A stretch of 64,000 nt of DNA, taken from an uncultured beta proteobacterium (GTDB lineage: Bacteria > Pseudomonadota > Gammaproteobacteria > Burkholderiales > Burkholderiaceae_C). The number at the start of each line of letters is the position of its first letter. Position 1 is the first letter of the stretch. The position numbers were made by a program, and so were the translations under genes. The notes under the pieces are model-generated. The model made no database searches. It was not told the DNA's origin and saw only the letters and a program-made list of their open reading frames with translations. Below are positions 37,446 to 47,451 of the stretch, piece by piece. Where the stretch lies: contig CAIJRK010000053.1 in NCBI GenBank assembly GCA_903823025.1, forward strand, positions 1 through 64,000. The letters run 5' to 3'.

Positions 37446-39816
37446 GACCGACCAACCAACCCTCGATTTCCCCCCAAACCCCGCGCCTGACGAACTTAAC
37501 CTGGCCACCTACGCGCAACGCGCTTACCTTGAATACGCCCTGAGCGTCGTCAAAGGCCGGGCTTTACCGGACGTGTGCGATGGCCAAAAGCCGGTGCAAC
37601 GGCGCATTTTGTACGCCATGTCGCGCATGGGCTTGAGCTTTGGCGGGGCCAATGGCAATACGGGTGCGAAGCCGGTCAAGTGCGCCCGCGTGGTGGGCGA
37701 TGTGTTGGGCCGCTTTCACCCCCACGGCGACCAAGCGGCTTATGACGCCTTGGTGCGCATGGCCCAGGATTTCAGCCAGCGCTATCCGCTGATTGACGGG
37801 CAAGGCAACTTTGGTTCCCGAGATGGCGATGGCGCGGCCGCCATGCGCTACACCGAGGCTCGACTCGCCAAAATCACCCGCTTGCTGATGGACGAAATCG
37901 ACGAAGGAACGGTCAACTTCACACCCAACTACGACGGTTCTACCGAGGAGCCTTGCCAGTTACCCGCCCGCTTGCCGTTCGCGTTGCTTAATGGCGCCAG
38001 TGGCATTGCGGTGGGTTTGGCCACTGAAATCCCCAGCCATAATTTGCGCGAAATTGCAGACGCTTGTGTCGCGTTGATCAAGTCGCCCAATCTCAGTGAA
38101 GACGAACTTTGCACCTTGATTCCCGGCCCCGACTATCCGGGCGGCGGGCAAATTATCAGCTCGGTCGGTGATATTGCTGACGCTTATCGCAGCGGGCGCG
38201 GCTCACTTAAATGTCGGGCGCGCTGGAAGATTGAGGATATGGCGCGCGGGCAATGGCGGCTGGTGGTGACGGAATTGCCGCCAGGCGTGAGCACCCAACG
38301 CGTGCTGGAAGAGATTGAAGAATTAAGCAATCCGAAAATCAAGGCCGGCAAAAAGGCGCTGTCGCTTGAACAAAGTCAGTTGAAAGCGACGCTGTTGTCA
38401 GTGCTTGATGTGGTGCGCGACGAATCCAGCAAAGACGCTGCCGTGCGGTTGGTGTGCGAACCCAAAACCAGCCGGATTCAACAACAGGAACTCATCACGA
38501 CGCTGCTGGCGCACACCAGTTTGGAAACTTCGTCTCCGATCAATCTCACCATGATTGGGCTGGATGGTCGGCCAACGCAAAAGTCCTTGCGGCAAATGCT
38601 GGTGGAGTGGATTGAATTCCGTCAACTCACGATTGAACGCCGTTCGCAGCATCGTCTGGACAAGGTGCTGGCGCGTATTCATATTCTGGAAGGGCGGCAA
38701 ACGGTGCTGCTCAATATTGACGAAGTGATCGCCATCATTCGCCAGTCGGACGAACCCAAAGCCGCACTGATGACCCGCTTTAACCTGTCAGAGCGGCAGG
38801 CCGAGGACATTCTCGAAATTCGGCTGCGTCAATTGGCCCGTCTGGAAGCCCTCAAGATTGAGCAAGAGTTGAAAGAACTGCGCGCCGATCAAAAGAAGCT
38901 GGACGACATTCTGGGCAACCCGACTGCGCTGCGCCGTCTGATGATCAAAGAGATTGAAGCGGATGCCAAAACGTTTGCCGACCCGCGTCGCACGTTGATT
39001 CAAGCCGAGAAAAAGTCGGTGCTTGAAGTCAAGGTCGTGGATGAACCGGTGACCGTGGTGGTCAGTGAAAAAGGCTGGGTTCGTGTGCAAAAAGGCTGGC
39101 ACAGTGAGCGCGCCGGGGCCACGGCGGCACCGATGGAATTCAGCTTCAAGGCGGGTGACGGGCTGTATGGCACCTTTGAATGCCGCACGGTGGACACGTT
39201 GCTGGCCTTTGGCACCCACGGGCGGGTTTATTCGGTGGCCGTGTCTTTGCTGCCCGGCGGTCGGGGTGACGGCCAACCCATTACGAGCCTGTTGGAGCTT
39301 GAAGCGGGCACGCAGTTGTTAGCCTACTTTGCCGGGCCAGCCAGCGCGACGCTGTTGTTGAGCAGTTCAGGCGGCTACGGCTTTACGGCAACGGTTGACA
39401 ACCTGATTTCCAGATCAAAAGCGGGCAAAGCTTTCGTCACTTGCAACGAGGGCGAAGTGTTGTGCCGACCGTCCGTGGTGGTGGCAAACACGGGTTCTGC
39501 GCCCATCGTGGCGGCCACGCATGTGGCTTGTGCGTCAACCGGCGGACGCATTCTGACTTTTGAGATCAGTGAACTCAAAGCCATGCCCAAAGGAGGCCGG
39601 GGCTTGATGCTGATCGACCTCGAAGACAAGGATGCTTTGGCGGGCGCTGCCGCTTACACGCGCAGCGTGAAGATTGAAGGCCTTGGCCGTGGTGGCAAAG
39701 CCCGCGAAGAAACGCTGGAGATTCGCAGTCTCAACAATGCCCGTTCAGTGCGCGGGCGCAAAGGAAAAGCAGCAGACTTGGGCTTTAAACCGGCGGCCAT
39801 GACCCGCGTTGTTTAA
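37444..39816 (+). CDS. parC: DNA topoisomerase IV subunit A
   Basis: 790 residues. It is the breakage-reunion subunit partnering ParE. The catalytic tyrosine is Y136 in [10 protein letters not shown]. In the quinolone-determining region, [18 protein letters not shown], the position usually held by Ser (S80 in E. coli) is Q97. A C-terminal beta-pinwheel region follows from about residue 500. The start codon lies at the very end of repeat copy B, with no normal ribosome site between the last hairpin and ATG. It ends six bases from the convergent peroxidase gene. Confidence 0.94.
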   Translation: MTDQPTLDFPPNPAPDELNLATYAQRAYLEYALSVVKGRALPDVCDGQKPVQRRILYAMSRMGLSFGGANGNTGAKPVKCARVVGDVLGRFHPHGDQAAYDALVRMAQDFSQRYPLIDGQGNFGSRDGDGAAAMRYTEARLAKITRLLMDEIDEGTVNFTPNYDGSTEEPCQLPARLPFALLNGASGIAVGLATEIPSHNLREIADACVALIKSPNLSEDELCTLIPGPDYPGGGQIISSVGDIADAYRSGRGSLKCRARWKIEDMARGQWRLVVTELPPGVSTQRVLEEIEELSNPKIKAGKKALSLEQSQLKATLLSVLDVVRDESSKDAAVRLVCEPKTSRIQQQELITTLLAHTSLETSSPINLTMIGLDGRPTQKSLRQMLVEWIEFRQLTIERRSQHRLDKVLARIHILEGRQTVLLNIDEVIAIIRQSDEPKAALMTRFNLSERQAEDILEIRLRQLARLEALKIEQELKELRADQKKLDDILGNPTALRRLMIKEIEADAKTFADPRRTLIQAEKKSVLEVKVVDEPVTVVVSEKGWVRVQKGWHSERAGATAAPMEFSFKAGDGLYGTFECRTVDTLLAFGTHGRVYSVAVSLLPGGRGDGQPITSLLELEAGTQLLAYFAGPASATLLLSSSGGYGFTATVDNLISRSKAGKAFVTCNEGEVLCRPSVVVANTGSAPIVAATHVACASTGGRILTFEISELKAMPKGGRGLMLIDLEDKDALAGAAAYTRSVKIEGLGRGGKAREETLEIRSLNNARSVRGRKGKAADLGFKPAAMTRVV

Positions 39817-39821
39817 CCTTT

Positions 39822-40406
39822 TCAGGGCTTCTGACTCAAGGCTTTTTCAATCGCGCTAACCAGCTTGGGATCGCTGGGTGTGACTTCGCTGACGAAGCTA
39901 GCGACAACCTTGCCACTGCGGTCAATCAGGTATTTATGAAAATTCCAGCGGGGGGACTGGCCCGTGGCTTTGACCAGTGAAGCGTAAAGCGGGTTGCGGT
40001 TAGGGCCAGACACGACCGATTTGGAAAACATAGGGAACTTGACGCCATACGTATTGAAGCAAAAATCGGCGATTTCTTTGGCGTTGCCGGGTTCTTGTTT
40101 GCCAAAATCATTGGAGGGAAAACCCAACACCACCAAGCCCTTGGACTGGTATTGGGCATACAAGGCTTCCAGTCCTTCGTATTGGTTGGTAAAACCGCAA
40201 TAACTGGCCGTATTGACAATGAGCGCCACTTTGCCACTGTATTGACACAGGTTTTGTGGCACCTCATCTTGCAGACGATTGAATTGCTGCTGCAGGATCG
40301 CCGGGCAGGCGGCGGCTGTGGCTGTCTGCGCCATGGCAACGGGCAGGCAACCCAATGTGGTGAGGCCAAGGAAGCCAGTGACAGAGAGAATGTGGCGAAG
40401 TTTCAT
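39822..40406 (-). CDS. Periplasmic glutathione peroxidase family protein
   Basis: 194 residues. An N-terminal signal peptide (to about residue 27, GCLPVAMAQ) is followed by a GPx/BtuE-like thioredoxin fold: VNTASYCGFTNQYEGLE with peroxidatic Cys C70 in place of Sec, LGFPSNDFGKQEPG with the resolving-region Gln, and WNFHKYLIDRSG. Export suggests a role in periplasmic peroxide or lipid peroxide removal. The ATG at 40406 is chosen for the signal peptide; the frame continues upstream into hslR, which overlaps another frame. Confidence 0.87.
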   Translation of the reverse strand: MKLRHILSVTGFLGLTTLGCLPVAMAQTATAAACPAILQQQFNRLQDEVPQNLCQYSGKVALIVNTASYCGFTNQYEGLEALYAQYQSKGLVVLGFPSNDFGKQEPGNAKEIADFCFNTYGVKFPMFSKSVVSGPNRNPLYASLVKATGQSPRWNFHKYLIDRSGKVVASFVSEVTPSDPKLVSAIEKALSQKP

Positions 40407-40416
40407 AAAATTTTCC

Positions 40417-40809
40417 TCAAGAGTCCATCGACGTGTTGATGGCTTTTTCAATGTCGCGGCGGTCACGTTTGGTCGGGCGGCCATGTTCAATGGTCTGTGC
40501 CGGTTCCGTACCCAAACGGCGCTGCTCGGCAGCCTGTTCCCGATGTCGGATGCTGTCCGGAGTTTCGGCATACAACTGCTGCGCGACCGGAGCCGGACCA
40601 CGATGCGGGCTGATGCCCAGGACGGTGATCGTGCGAATGACCGGGCCTTGCCGAATCACCACCGTGTCGTCCGCCTTGACTTCTCGGGATGGCTTGGCGT
40701 CTTGCCCATTGACTTGAATGCGCCCTTTGACAATCTCATCGCACGCCAGCGAGCGGGTTTTGTAAAAACGGGCGGCCCACAGCCATTTGTCTATTCGGAG
40801 TCGTTCCAT
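40417..40809 (-). CDS. hslR: Ribosome-associated heat shock protein Hsp15 (S4 domain)
   Basis: 130 residues with the S4 RNA-binding domain at the N-terminus: MERLRIDKWLWAARFYKTRS, VKGRIQVNGQDAKPSREVK. A basic C-terminal tail (RPTKRDRRDIEKA) follows. In E. coli, Hsp15 rescues stalled 50S subunits that carry nascent chains. Same strand as the peroxidase gene that follows 10 bases later, so the two are probably cotranscribed. Confidence 0.9.
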   Translation of the reverse strand: MERLRIDKWLWAARFYKTRSLACDEIVKGRIQVNGQDAKPSREVKADDTVVIRQGPVIRTITVLGISPHRGPAPVAQQLYAETPDSIRHREQAAEQRRLGTEPAQTIEHGRPTKRDRRDIEKAINTSMDS

Positions 40810-40895
40810 GTGTTTTTACTTTGCGTGAGTTGCGTGATTTGCGGGGGACGGGTGTTGCGTAGCGCCCGGCTCAAGTCCGGGATGCGCACCAAAGG

Positions 40896-42113
40896 TTAAA
40901 TGGCAGCCAGACGCCAGAGCGAGGTCACTTCACGCGAACGAGCGTCGTGCAGAGCATCGCTGGTATCCGCGACCTTGGCGTGCTGGGGTTTGGCATCAAT
41001 GCGGCTCACCACCTTCAAGCCGTTGCTCTCGAATGCTGCCAGCAAATCGGCGCGTGAACGCAGACCCAAATGTTCTGCCAAGTTGGACAAAATCAGCCAG
41101 CCTTCGCCCTTAGGCTCCAAGTGCGAGGTCAGACCTTTGAGGAAACCGGCCAGCATTTTGCCTCCTTCGTCATAGACCGAATGTTCCAGCGGCGAACTGG
41201 GCCGGGCGGGCAGCCAGGGTGGATTGCACACCACCAAAGAGGCGCGACCTTCGGGGAATAAATTAGCCTGCACCACTTGCACTTTGTCCAACATGCCAAG
41301 TTGCGTCAGGTTGTCACGCGCACAGGCCAAAGCGCGCGGGTCTTGATCGGTGGCCACGACCTGATCGACGCCACGCCGCACCAGCACAGCAGACAACACG
41401 CCGGTGCCGGTGCCAATATCAAACGCCACCAAGGTGGCTTGACCCGCCAATTTTTTAGGCAAATGAACGGTGGCAACCAGATGAATGTATTCGCCGCGAA
41501 CGGGCGAAAAAACACCGTAATGCGGGTGAATCCGGTTGTGAGGGGCCTCTCCCAACGCCTCAATTTCAACACCGACCCGGCGCCATTCGTGCGCACTGGT
41601 GATGCCCAACAACTCCCGCAAAGAAGCCACCGAGGCGCCTAGCGTTTCATCCGCTGGTCCCCAAGCTGCGGCGCAAGCCAGTTTGGCATCAGGGGCGCGA
41701 CGCAGGGGAACGCTGTAGTCCGCATTGAACGGGATCAGCAACATACCCAACATGCGGGCGCGCTGCGATTGGGCCAGGCGATGCAGGTGAAAGGCGTCGG
41801 CTACCGGCACGACTTCGGCGGCTTTTTTGCGCTTGCGGGCGGGCACATTGTCAGCGCGCCGGGCCAGGGCTTGCAGCAATTGCTTGGCGTTCTGAAAATC
41901 GCCCCGCCAGAGCAATGCGGTGCCTTCACAGGTTAATCGGTAAGCGGTGTCGGCGGTCATGGTGTCGTCGGCCAGCACCACGCGCTTGGGCGGTGGCGCA
42001 CCACGTTCCGAGCGCCAAAGTGCGCTGCGTTCTTCACCGGCTTCGGTCCAATGGATAACAGGCAAAGCGCCAGCGGTAGTTTCTGAAGTGACGAGGAGGG
42101 GTGAGTTGGACAT
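40896..42113 (-). CDS. SAM-dependent methyltransferase with NPPW motif (RlmG/PrmC-like)
   Basis: 405 residues. An N-terminal domain of about 200 residues with no recognised motif precedes a Rossmann methyltransferase: LVAFDIGTGTGVLSAVLVRRG and the catalytic VVCNPPWLPARP, a signature of N-methyltransferases acting on exocyclic or amide nitrogens (rRNA guanine N2 or release-factor Gln). The substrate is unknown; the length and layout are closest to rRNA modifiers. It is divergent from the small secreted protein at 42180. Confidence 0.78.
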   Translation of the reverse strand: MSNSPLLVTSETTAGALPVIHWTEAGEERSALWRSERGAPPPKRVVLADDTMTADTAYRLTCEGTALLWRGDFQNAKQLLQALARRADNVPARKRKKAAEVVPVADAFHLHRLAQSQRARMLGMLLIPFNADYSVPLRRAPDAKLACAAAWGPADETLGASVASLRELLGITSAHEWRRVGVEIEALGEAPHNRIHPHYGVFSPVRGEYIHLVATVHLPKKLAGQATLVAFDIGTGTGVLSAVLVRRGVDQVVATDQDPRALACARDNLTQLGMLDKVQVVQANLFPEGRASLVVCNPPWLPARPSSPLEHSVYDEGGKMLAGFLKGLTSHLEPKGEGWLILSNLAEHLGLRSRADLLAAFESNGLKVVSRIDAKPQHAKVADTSDALHDARSREVTSLWRLAAI

Positions 42114-42179
42114 CGAATTGGTAAACGCTAAAAAAGATAACCAGTGTTTTAACAGATCAGGCGTGAAACAATGGCCGCC

Positions 42180-42749
42180 ATGAAGAAAAACCTAACCTTG
42201 ACGTCACTTGCTTTTTCCGGATTGTTATTTTTGACGATGCACACCGCGCTGGCACAGTTGCCGCAACGTGATTTGATCATTGAGTTTCGGCAGATTGAAG
42301 ATACTTCGGGCCAGAGCGTCAGCACACAAGCCAGCACGCCCTTGTTGGCCTCGCAACAGGTGCGGGTGCGCAACGGAGAAAAGGCCCAACTGTCAATGGG
42401 CCAGTCCATGCCGATGCAGTGGGTGCAGTCAGCTGGGCGCCGCCATGGAGTGACGCAAGCTCTAACTTGGATGGAGGCCAATCAACGCCTTTCTGTGCAG
42501 CCCCGCTGGCCCGGCGTCAAACAAAATGTCACGGTGGTGATTGAGGTGCAATCGACCCAGGTTGAAGACCGCATTGGCGCTGACTTGCCCAACCAGTCGC
42601 ATAGCCAAGTGGGCACCACGGTGAGCGCCCCCTTGGGGCAGTGGATCACGATGGCGGCCACGGGCAGCAGTCTCCCGACAAGCGTTTACAGCAGTTCAGC
42701 GGTTAGCGATGCGCGGCGTTTGTTTCAGTTGCGGGTGCTGGCACCCTGA
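42180..42749 (+). CDS. Secreted protein of unknown function
   Basis: 189 residues. A clear signal peptide (MKKNLTLTSL then a hydrophobic core, cleavage near TALAQ) is followed by RDLIIEFRQIED, VRVRNGEKAQLSMGQSMP and VSAPLGQWITMAATG. The pattern of short beta-strands with a Gly-Gln-Trp and Ile-Thr-Met-Ala turn recalls secretin-related domains, but I cannot assign a family. The ATG at 42180 is preferred to the in-frame ATG at 42171. It is convergent with the chemoreceptor gene, nine bases apart. Confidence 0.7.
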   Translation: MKKNLTLTSLAFSGLLFLTMHTALAQLPQRDLIIEFRQIEDTSGQSVSTQASTPLLASQQVRVRNGEKAQLSMGQSMPMQWVQSAGRRHGVTQALTWMEANQRLSVQPRWPGVKQNVTVVIEVQSTQVEDRIGADLPNQSHSQVGTTVSAPLGQWITMAATGSSLPTSVYSSSAVSDARRLFQLRVLAP

Positions 42750-42758
42750 GTGGCGCGC

Positions 42759-44372
42759 TTAAAGCCTTGAAGAAGGTGTCACGGGCGCCGTGTTGTGCGC
42801 ATCGTCGAGCTTGAACAGACAAACCACCTGTTCCAAATGGCCCGCTTGATTTTGTAACGATTGAGCCGCGACAGTCGCCTCTTCAACCAGCGCAACGTTT
42901 TGCTGGGTGACTTGGTTCATTTCCGTCATTGCCGCGTTAACGTGCTGAATGCCTGCGGTTTGCTCGGCGCTGGCAGCGGCAATTTCACCCATGATGTCCG
43001 TGACATTTTTGATGCTGCTCACAATATCCGTCATGGTGGTGCCCGCTTGGTGAACCAGCAAACTGCCTGCGTCCACACGCTCAACGGAGGCACTGATGAG
43101 TGTTTTGATTTCTTTGGCTGCGGCGGCTGATCGTTTGGCCAGGCTGCGAACTTCAGCGGCAACGACAGCAAAACCGCGTCCCTGCTCTCCGGCGCGAGCG
43201 GCCTCGACGGCAGCATTCAAGGCCAGAATGTTGGTCTGAAAGGCAATGCCATCAATCACGCCAATGATGTCCACAATTTTTTGGGATGAAGCATTGATGG
43301 ACGCCATGGTGTCCACCACCTGCGAGACCACAACGCCGCCTTTGACCGCCACCGCTGAGGCCGACAGGGCGAGTTGATTAGCCCGGCGTGCGTTGTCCGT
43401 GTTTTGATTAACCGTAGTGGTGAACGCTTGCATGGAAGCCGCCGTTTTTTCCAGCGCACTGGCTTGCAATTCGGTGCGCATGGATAAATCCGTGTTGCCT
43501 TTGGCAATGTCATGCGAGGTGGTGAAAAGATTGTCTGTGCCATCGCGCACCTGGCTGACGATGTGCGCCAGACTTTCATTCATCTCTTTTAAGGCCTGTT
43601 GTAATTCGCCTATCTCGTTGCCTGAATCGACCGTAATTCTCTGTGACAAATCACCTGCGGCAATGCCTCGCGCCATCTGCACGCCTTGCGCTAACGGCTG
43701 GGTGATGACTTTGCGGATAAAGGGATAAATCAGCATCAGCACGGGAACACAGGTGATGAGCGCGGCCAGCATCGACTTGTAACGCTGTTCGGCCAGCCCG
43801 GCATTAACTTGGTCTAACGAGACCTTCATGCTGACAACGCCCAGCACGGTGTTGGCGGGCACTTGGTGGCAAAGCATACAGTTTTTGCCCAATGAATTAG
43901 GCAGCGCCAGCGCGGGACGTACCGCACGCAGGTATTCACCCTTGCTGTCCGATTCAACCTGCGTGATGGCTTGGCCACTGAGCAGCACTTGTTTTTCAAG
44001 GGTGTCCGGGTGTGTGTCGTCCTTCTCGGTGCCGGGGCCAAAGGCCGCAATGACGGCGTCGCCGCGCAACACCCGAACATCACGGATCGAGCCGAGTTGT
44101 TTGACCTGATCCAGAAAAACGTCGCGCTGTGCCACCGTGCCGGTCACCATCATGCCGGTGAGTCCGGCCATTGTGGCGTCGTGCATACTGAGCGAAAAAT
44201 CGCGGGCCTGATCCAGCGCGGCCTCCCGGTAAACAACCCCTTGCCAAACGATAACCCCTGACCAGACGATGAGCAATGCCACGCCAATAGTGATCAACAG
44301 CTGAACCCAAATTTTTAAATGAGCGACGCGCAAGATATAAATCCTAATTGAATCGAAAAATGAATTAAACAA
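42759..44372 (-). CDS. Methyl-accepting chemotaxis protein with periplasmic heme-c motif
   Basis: 537 residues. TM1 about 24-45, periplasmic domain about 46-198, TM2 about 199-219, HAMP 220-272, signalling coiled coil with the hairpin tip [22 protein letters not shown]. The periplasmic domain contains CMLCH (C165-C168-H169), the CXXCH attachment motif for c-type heme, placed just before TM2. This points to a redox, O2 or NO sensing chemoreceptor. There is no C-terminal NWETF-type CheR tether. A single transcription unit. Confidence 0.9.
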   Translation of the reverse strand: MFNSFFDSIRIYILRVAHLKIWVQLLITIGVALLIVWSGVIVWQGVVYREAALDQARDFSLSMHDATMAGLTGMMVTGTVAQRDVFLDQVKQLGSIRDVRVLRGDAVIAAFGPGTEKDDTHPDTLEKQVLLSGQAITQVESDSKGEYLRAVRPALALPNSLGKNCMLCHQVPANTVLGVVSMKVSLDQVNAGLAEQRYKSMLAALITCVPVLMLIYPFIRKVITQPLAQGVQMARGIAAGDLSQRITVDSGNEIGELQQALKEMNESLAHIVSQVRDGTDNLFTTSHDIAKGNTDLSMRTELQASALEKTAASMQAFTTTVNQNTDNARRANQLALSASAVAVKGGVVVSQVVDTMASINASSQKIVDIIGVIDGIAFQTNILALNAAVEAARAGEQGRGFAVVAAEVRSLAKRSAAAAKEIKTLISASVERVDAGSLLVHQAGTTMTDIVSSIKNVTDIMGEIAAASAEQTAGIQHVNAAMTEMNQVTQQNVALVEEATVAAQSLQNQAGHLEQVVCLFKLDDAHNTAPVTPSSRL

Positions 44373-44407
44373 TTTTTTGGAAGTATCTCACTGCCCGCGA
44401 CGCGTAT

Positions 44408-45640
44408 TTATTTCACATGGCACTCGCGTCGAAGCAGCGCGAGCGCATCGTTTAATTTGTAATCTGAGTCACTTTGAAGCGTGTGTTGCGCCTCGTCACA
44501 AAAGGCTGTCCACAATTGGGCATAGCCTTCTTGATGCTGCACGGGCGCCTGCGCGTGAATGTACTGATGCGCCAAATCGGGTTGCCAGCCATTTTTTCGG
44601 ATCTTGCGAATCAAGGCGCTCGCCCCTTTTTCAGTCAGCCATGTTTTGGGGGGACTGCCTGCGGCAACCCCTAAAAACAGGGTAAGTAACGAGCCATCGT
44701 CGTGATGCCCATCGGTGGCTTTTTCCCAGGCTTTAGCATTTGCATCGTCATAGTCTTGCACTTCACTCAAGCCGTCTTCGAGCCAAAAGTAGCGACCCAT
44801 GAAGGCGGGTGTCTGGTCAAACAGTTTTCTGATGGGCAGCGCTGCATCTAAAATTTTTGTTAAATCGAGCTGCACCGATTGCCGCACGGCTTGCACCACG
44901 GGTTTGAAGGTGATTGGCAAGTTTTTGGGCAGCGGCAGGGCAAGCAGCACACCCGCCTTTTTTTTACGAAGTCCAACAATTATTTTTTCAAAGGCGACCC
45001 AATCGGGCATATCGGTGTGTCGGGTGGCTGACATCAACAACGCGGTGCGGATCACCGCCTCGGCGTCCTTGCCGGCATCTTCCAGATCGGTGGCGCTCAG
45101 TCCCAGGCTATCGGCCAGCCAAATAGCGGCGTCCACGACTTGAGCGACCTGGCTGCGCTGGGCCAGTTCCAACTGATAGTCGGCCAGACTTCTGAGTGAC
45201 CACTTGGCCAGCAACGGGATATGTTTATCGGTAAACCCGCCGCGCTCATTCATACCAAAGTGGCTGTTTTTCGGCATCACAATCAAGCGCTTGAGCATCT
45301 CTGAGCCGCCTTTGGAGTGCGACAAAAACGAATAATCGCGCAACGATTCAGCGGCCACTTTTAAATCGCCGTGACTCGTCTGCTCAAGGTAGAGACTGAC
45401 CAGATTGACGAGACGGTCTTTGGCTTTTTCAAGCTCGGGGCGCAAATTCTCGTTGCCAAAGTAGCGCGCTATTTGCACCATGCCTTTGGGCGCATCGTCG
45501 GCCATGGTGTCCAGTCTGGCTTGGTCAAGCAAGCCATTTTTTACACCAAACTGCAAGGCTTTTTCAAAAAAAGGCCGGGCGTCGTACAGCGAGACGGCAG
45601 CGGGTGAAGGAGATGACATAAGCGTTGGGTGTGTGGGCAT
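44408..45640 (-). CDS. Unrecognised 410-residue protein, last gene of the J-domain operon
   Basis: I do not recognise a family. It is about 410 residues, mostly helical in character and soluble, with no signal peptide or membrane span. Notable stretches: SFLSHSKGGSEMLKRLIVMP near residue 110, VGLRKKKAGVLLALPLPKNLP near 230 and RYFWLEDGLSEVQDYDDANAKAW near 290. An alternative start is at 45619. It lies 32 bases after the 247-residue gene in the same orientation, so it is the fourth gene of an operon headed by a J-domain protein. Confidence 0.8.
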   Translation of the reverse strand: MPTHPTLMSSPSPAAVSLYDARPFFEKALQFGVKNGLLDQARLDTMADDAPKGMVQIARYFGNENLRPELEKAKDRLVNLVSLYLEQTSHGDLKVAAESLRDYSFLSHSKGGSEMLKRLIVMPKNSHFGMNERGGFTDKHIPLLAKWSLRSLADYQLELAQRSQVAQVVDAAIWLADSLGLSATDLEDAGKDAEAVIRTALLMSATRHTDMPDWVAFEKIIVGLRKKKAGVLLALPLPKNLPITFKPVVQAVRQSVQLDLTKILDAALPIRKLFDQTPAFMGRYFWLEDGLSEVQDYDDANAKAWEKATDGHHDDGSLLTLFLGVAAGSPPKTWLTEKGASALIRKIRKNGWQPDLAHQYIHAQAPVQHQEGYAQLWTAFCDEAQHTLQSDSDYKLNDALALLRRECHVK

Positions 45641-45672
45641 CGTGACTAAAAGGTGCGGTAAAAGACTGCGCG

Positions 45673-46416
45673 TTAAATCGCCGATTCTTCGTCCGACTCG
45701 CGGGCCGCCGGGGTCGCTTTTCCGCGATCCGTGTCGCCGGTCTCGACTTTGCCATCGTCCTCGTCTTGTTCATCTTCTGCCAAGCCCGCTTCAAAAGCAC
45801 GGGCTTTGGCACGCAGTGTGATCAGCATCTCGATGAACAGGTCAGGGTTTTGGTAACGCAGAATCCACGCCAATTCCATCCAGTCCCGATCAGCCACTTC
45901 ATCTTGTTCGACCCGTGGTTTGGCATAGGCGCTGGCCAGCAAAGCAGTCTCGGACAGCATTTCGCCATCGTCTTCCATGGTGTCAAAAGTGCCGGTACGG
46001 GCAAAGGCCTCAATGCGGCTCCACTTTTCATCGAAGTAGTCGGCCAGCGCATCCGCACCGCCATCCAGATCACCGATCTCGGTCAAAAATTCCAGTGGGT
46101 CGGCGTCTTCCCGAAAAATAATCGAATTGACCATGCCGCGCAGATGCGTGCGCGTCAAGTCTTTGTATTGTTTTTCAATCACCACCGCGCGGGCAAATTG
46201 TGCGGGTGTGACGGCCAGATTGATGATGGATTCTTTCGAGTTGTCGTACTCGCGGATCACCGCCAGAATATCTTTGGCAGGCAGTTGCTCCAGCACTAGC
46301 ATCAGTGCTGAATCGCCTTCGGTGTCGGCCAATTCAACCAGCGCGGACTCGGCGCCGACGATGTCGCCTGCGGCAATCAGGCTTTGGGTTTTGGCAATCA
46401 GGGCAAGATGGTTCAT
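45673..46416 (-). CDS. Unrecognised acidic protein, third gene of the J-domain operon
   Basis: 247 residues. No family recognised. Residues 1-60 look like helical repeats (LIAAGDIVGAESALVELAD); the middle part contains YFDEKWSRIEAF and DWMELAWILRYQNPDLF; the last 45 residues are very acidic and low-complexity (AEDEQDEDDGKVETGD). No signal peptide. The acidic tail resembles that of the second gene, which suggests a shared binding mode or partner. Confidence 0.8.
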   Translation of the reverse strand: MNHLALIAKTQSLIAAGDIVGAESALVELADTEGDSALMLVLEQLPAKDILAVIREYDNSKESIINLAVTPAQFARAVVIEKQYKDLTRTHLRGMVNSIIFREDADPLEFLTEIGDLDGGADALADYFDEKWSRIEAFARTGTFDTMEDDGEMLSETALLASAYAKPRVEQDEVADRDWMELAWILRYQNPDLFIEMLITLRAKARAFEAGLAEDEQDEDDGKVETGDTDRGKATPAARESDEESAI

Positions 46417-46464
46417 CGAACAAGTTTCCGGTTTGAGAGGAGAGGGATGGCGTGCAGGAGGGGT

Positions 46465-47046
46465 TTAGTGGTCTTTGCGATCAAAGCCTTGTTCGACCAT
46501 CCAGTCGGCGCCTGCGTCTTCACGGGCCCGCGCTTCTTTTTCTTCGGCGGCATCGAACTCGCTGAACGCGTCATCGCCTTCTTCGTTGTCGTCTTTGTCT
46601 TCGTCGTCAGAGTCGCCTGCTTCATCAGCGTCGGCAGAAGGGTTGGTCGGCGCCGCCTCGGGTTTGCCGTACATATACTCCAGACCGGCAGCGACGGTCA
46701 TTAACCATTCGCCTTTGGGTTCTTGCAGGATGCGCGTTGACAAGTCTTGCGCCCAGGGGGCTAACTGAATGGCATGAGTCAGATGGTCCCATGCCGGAAA
46801 CTCTTCGGACTCAAAACTGAGCAGGTCGTCCATCACGGCAGGCAGTTTGAAGCGAAAGCCTTCATGCAAAACGACCGACACCATCTCGGGGCTGAGTTCA
46901 ATCATTTGCAGCAAAAAATTCAACTCCTTGCGCCGTTCTGCCAAGCGCTGACGCAGAATATCGCGCCCTTCGGAGTCAAAAGTCAGGTCGTCTATTTCAG
47001 CCTGATAAGCCGAGCGCAGGTGGAGAAAAAAGGGAGATATTTTCAT
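46465..47046 (-). CDS. Unrecognised acidic protein, second gene of the J-domain operon
   Basis: 193 residues. No family recognised. The N-terminal 130 residues are helical (LRQRLAERRKELNFLLQMIEL, SPEMVSVVLHEGFRFKLP), ending with WLMTVAAGLEYMYGKP. The last 60 residues are strongly acidic (DSDDEDKDDNEEGDDAFSEFD) before a short DWMVEQGFD end. It starts 12 bases after the J-domain gene. Confidence 0.8.
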   Translation of the reverse strand: MKISPFFLHLRSAYQAEIDDLTFDSEGRDILRQRLAERRKELNFLLQMIELSPEMVSVVLHEGFRFKLPAVMDDLLSFESEEFPAWDHLTHAIQLAPWAQDLSTRILQEPKGEWLMTVAAGLEYMYGKPEAAPTNPSADADEAGDSDDEDKDDNEEGDDAFSEFDAAEEKEARAREDAGADWMVEQGFDRKDH

Positions 47047-47058
47047 GACGATCGGTTT

Positions 47059-47334
47059 TCAAAGTAAGGGGTTGAAGTAATTTTGCCAAATCTCGCGCGC
47101 GGTCTCAATCGGGCTGTCAAGCAGGTTGCGACGGCGGTTGTCGTCATATGCCTGACGTTTATCGACGTCCGAAAGCACTTCATAAGCCGTCTGTACCGCC
47201 CGAAAGCGTGCTGGCGCCTGGGTGGACGCATTTCTGTCCGGATGATGCAGGGAGGCTTGCTGGCGAAATGCTTTTTTGATGTCAGCCAGCGTCGCATCGC
47301 TGGCCAGCCCGAGGGTTGCGTAGTGGTCTGTCAT
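47059..47334 (-). CDS. Stand-alone J-domain protein
   Basis: 91 residues, essentially a J-domain alone: YATLGLASDATLADIKKAFR, the invariant HPD (31-33) that stimulates DnaK ATPase, and AYEVLSDVDKRQAYD. There is no Gly/Phe, zinc-finger or substrate domain. It ends with about 25 extra residues (SPIETAREIWQNYFNPLL). As first gene of an operon with three unrecognised proteins, it probably recruits DnaK or an Hsc66-like partner to one of them. Confidence 0.88.
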   Translation of the reverse strand: MTDHYATLGLASDATLADIKKAFRQQASLHHPDRNASTQAPARFRAVQTAYEVLSDVDKRQAYDDNRRRNLLDSPIETAREIWQNYFNPLL

Positions 47335-47451
47335 GCGTAGTTAAGCGATAGACGTGACAAGCGCGCGCTGGTTGAGCGGCTTGGCCTTGTTACAAAAATG
47401 GGGGAGGTCGATTATGTACCGATTGCGTGTCTTGGCGACTTGGCGTGTGGT

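Noticed and set aside
42861-43130. A small rightward gene inside the chemoreceptor locus
   Set aside because: It is antisense to the highly conserved signalling domain of the chemoreceptor; no supporting signal.
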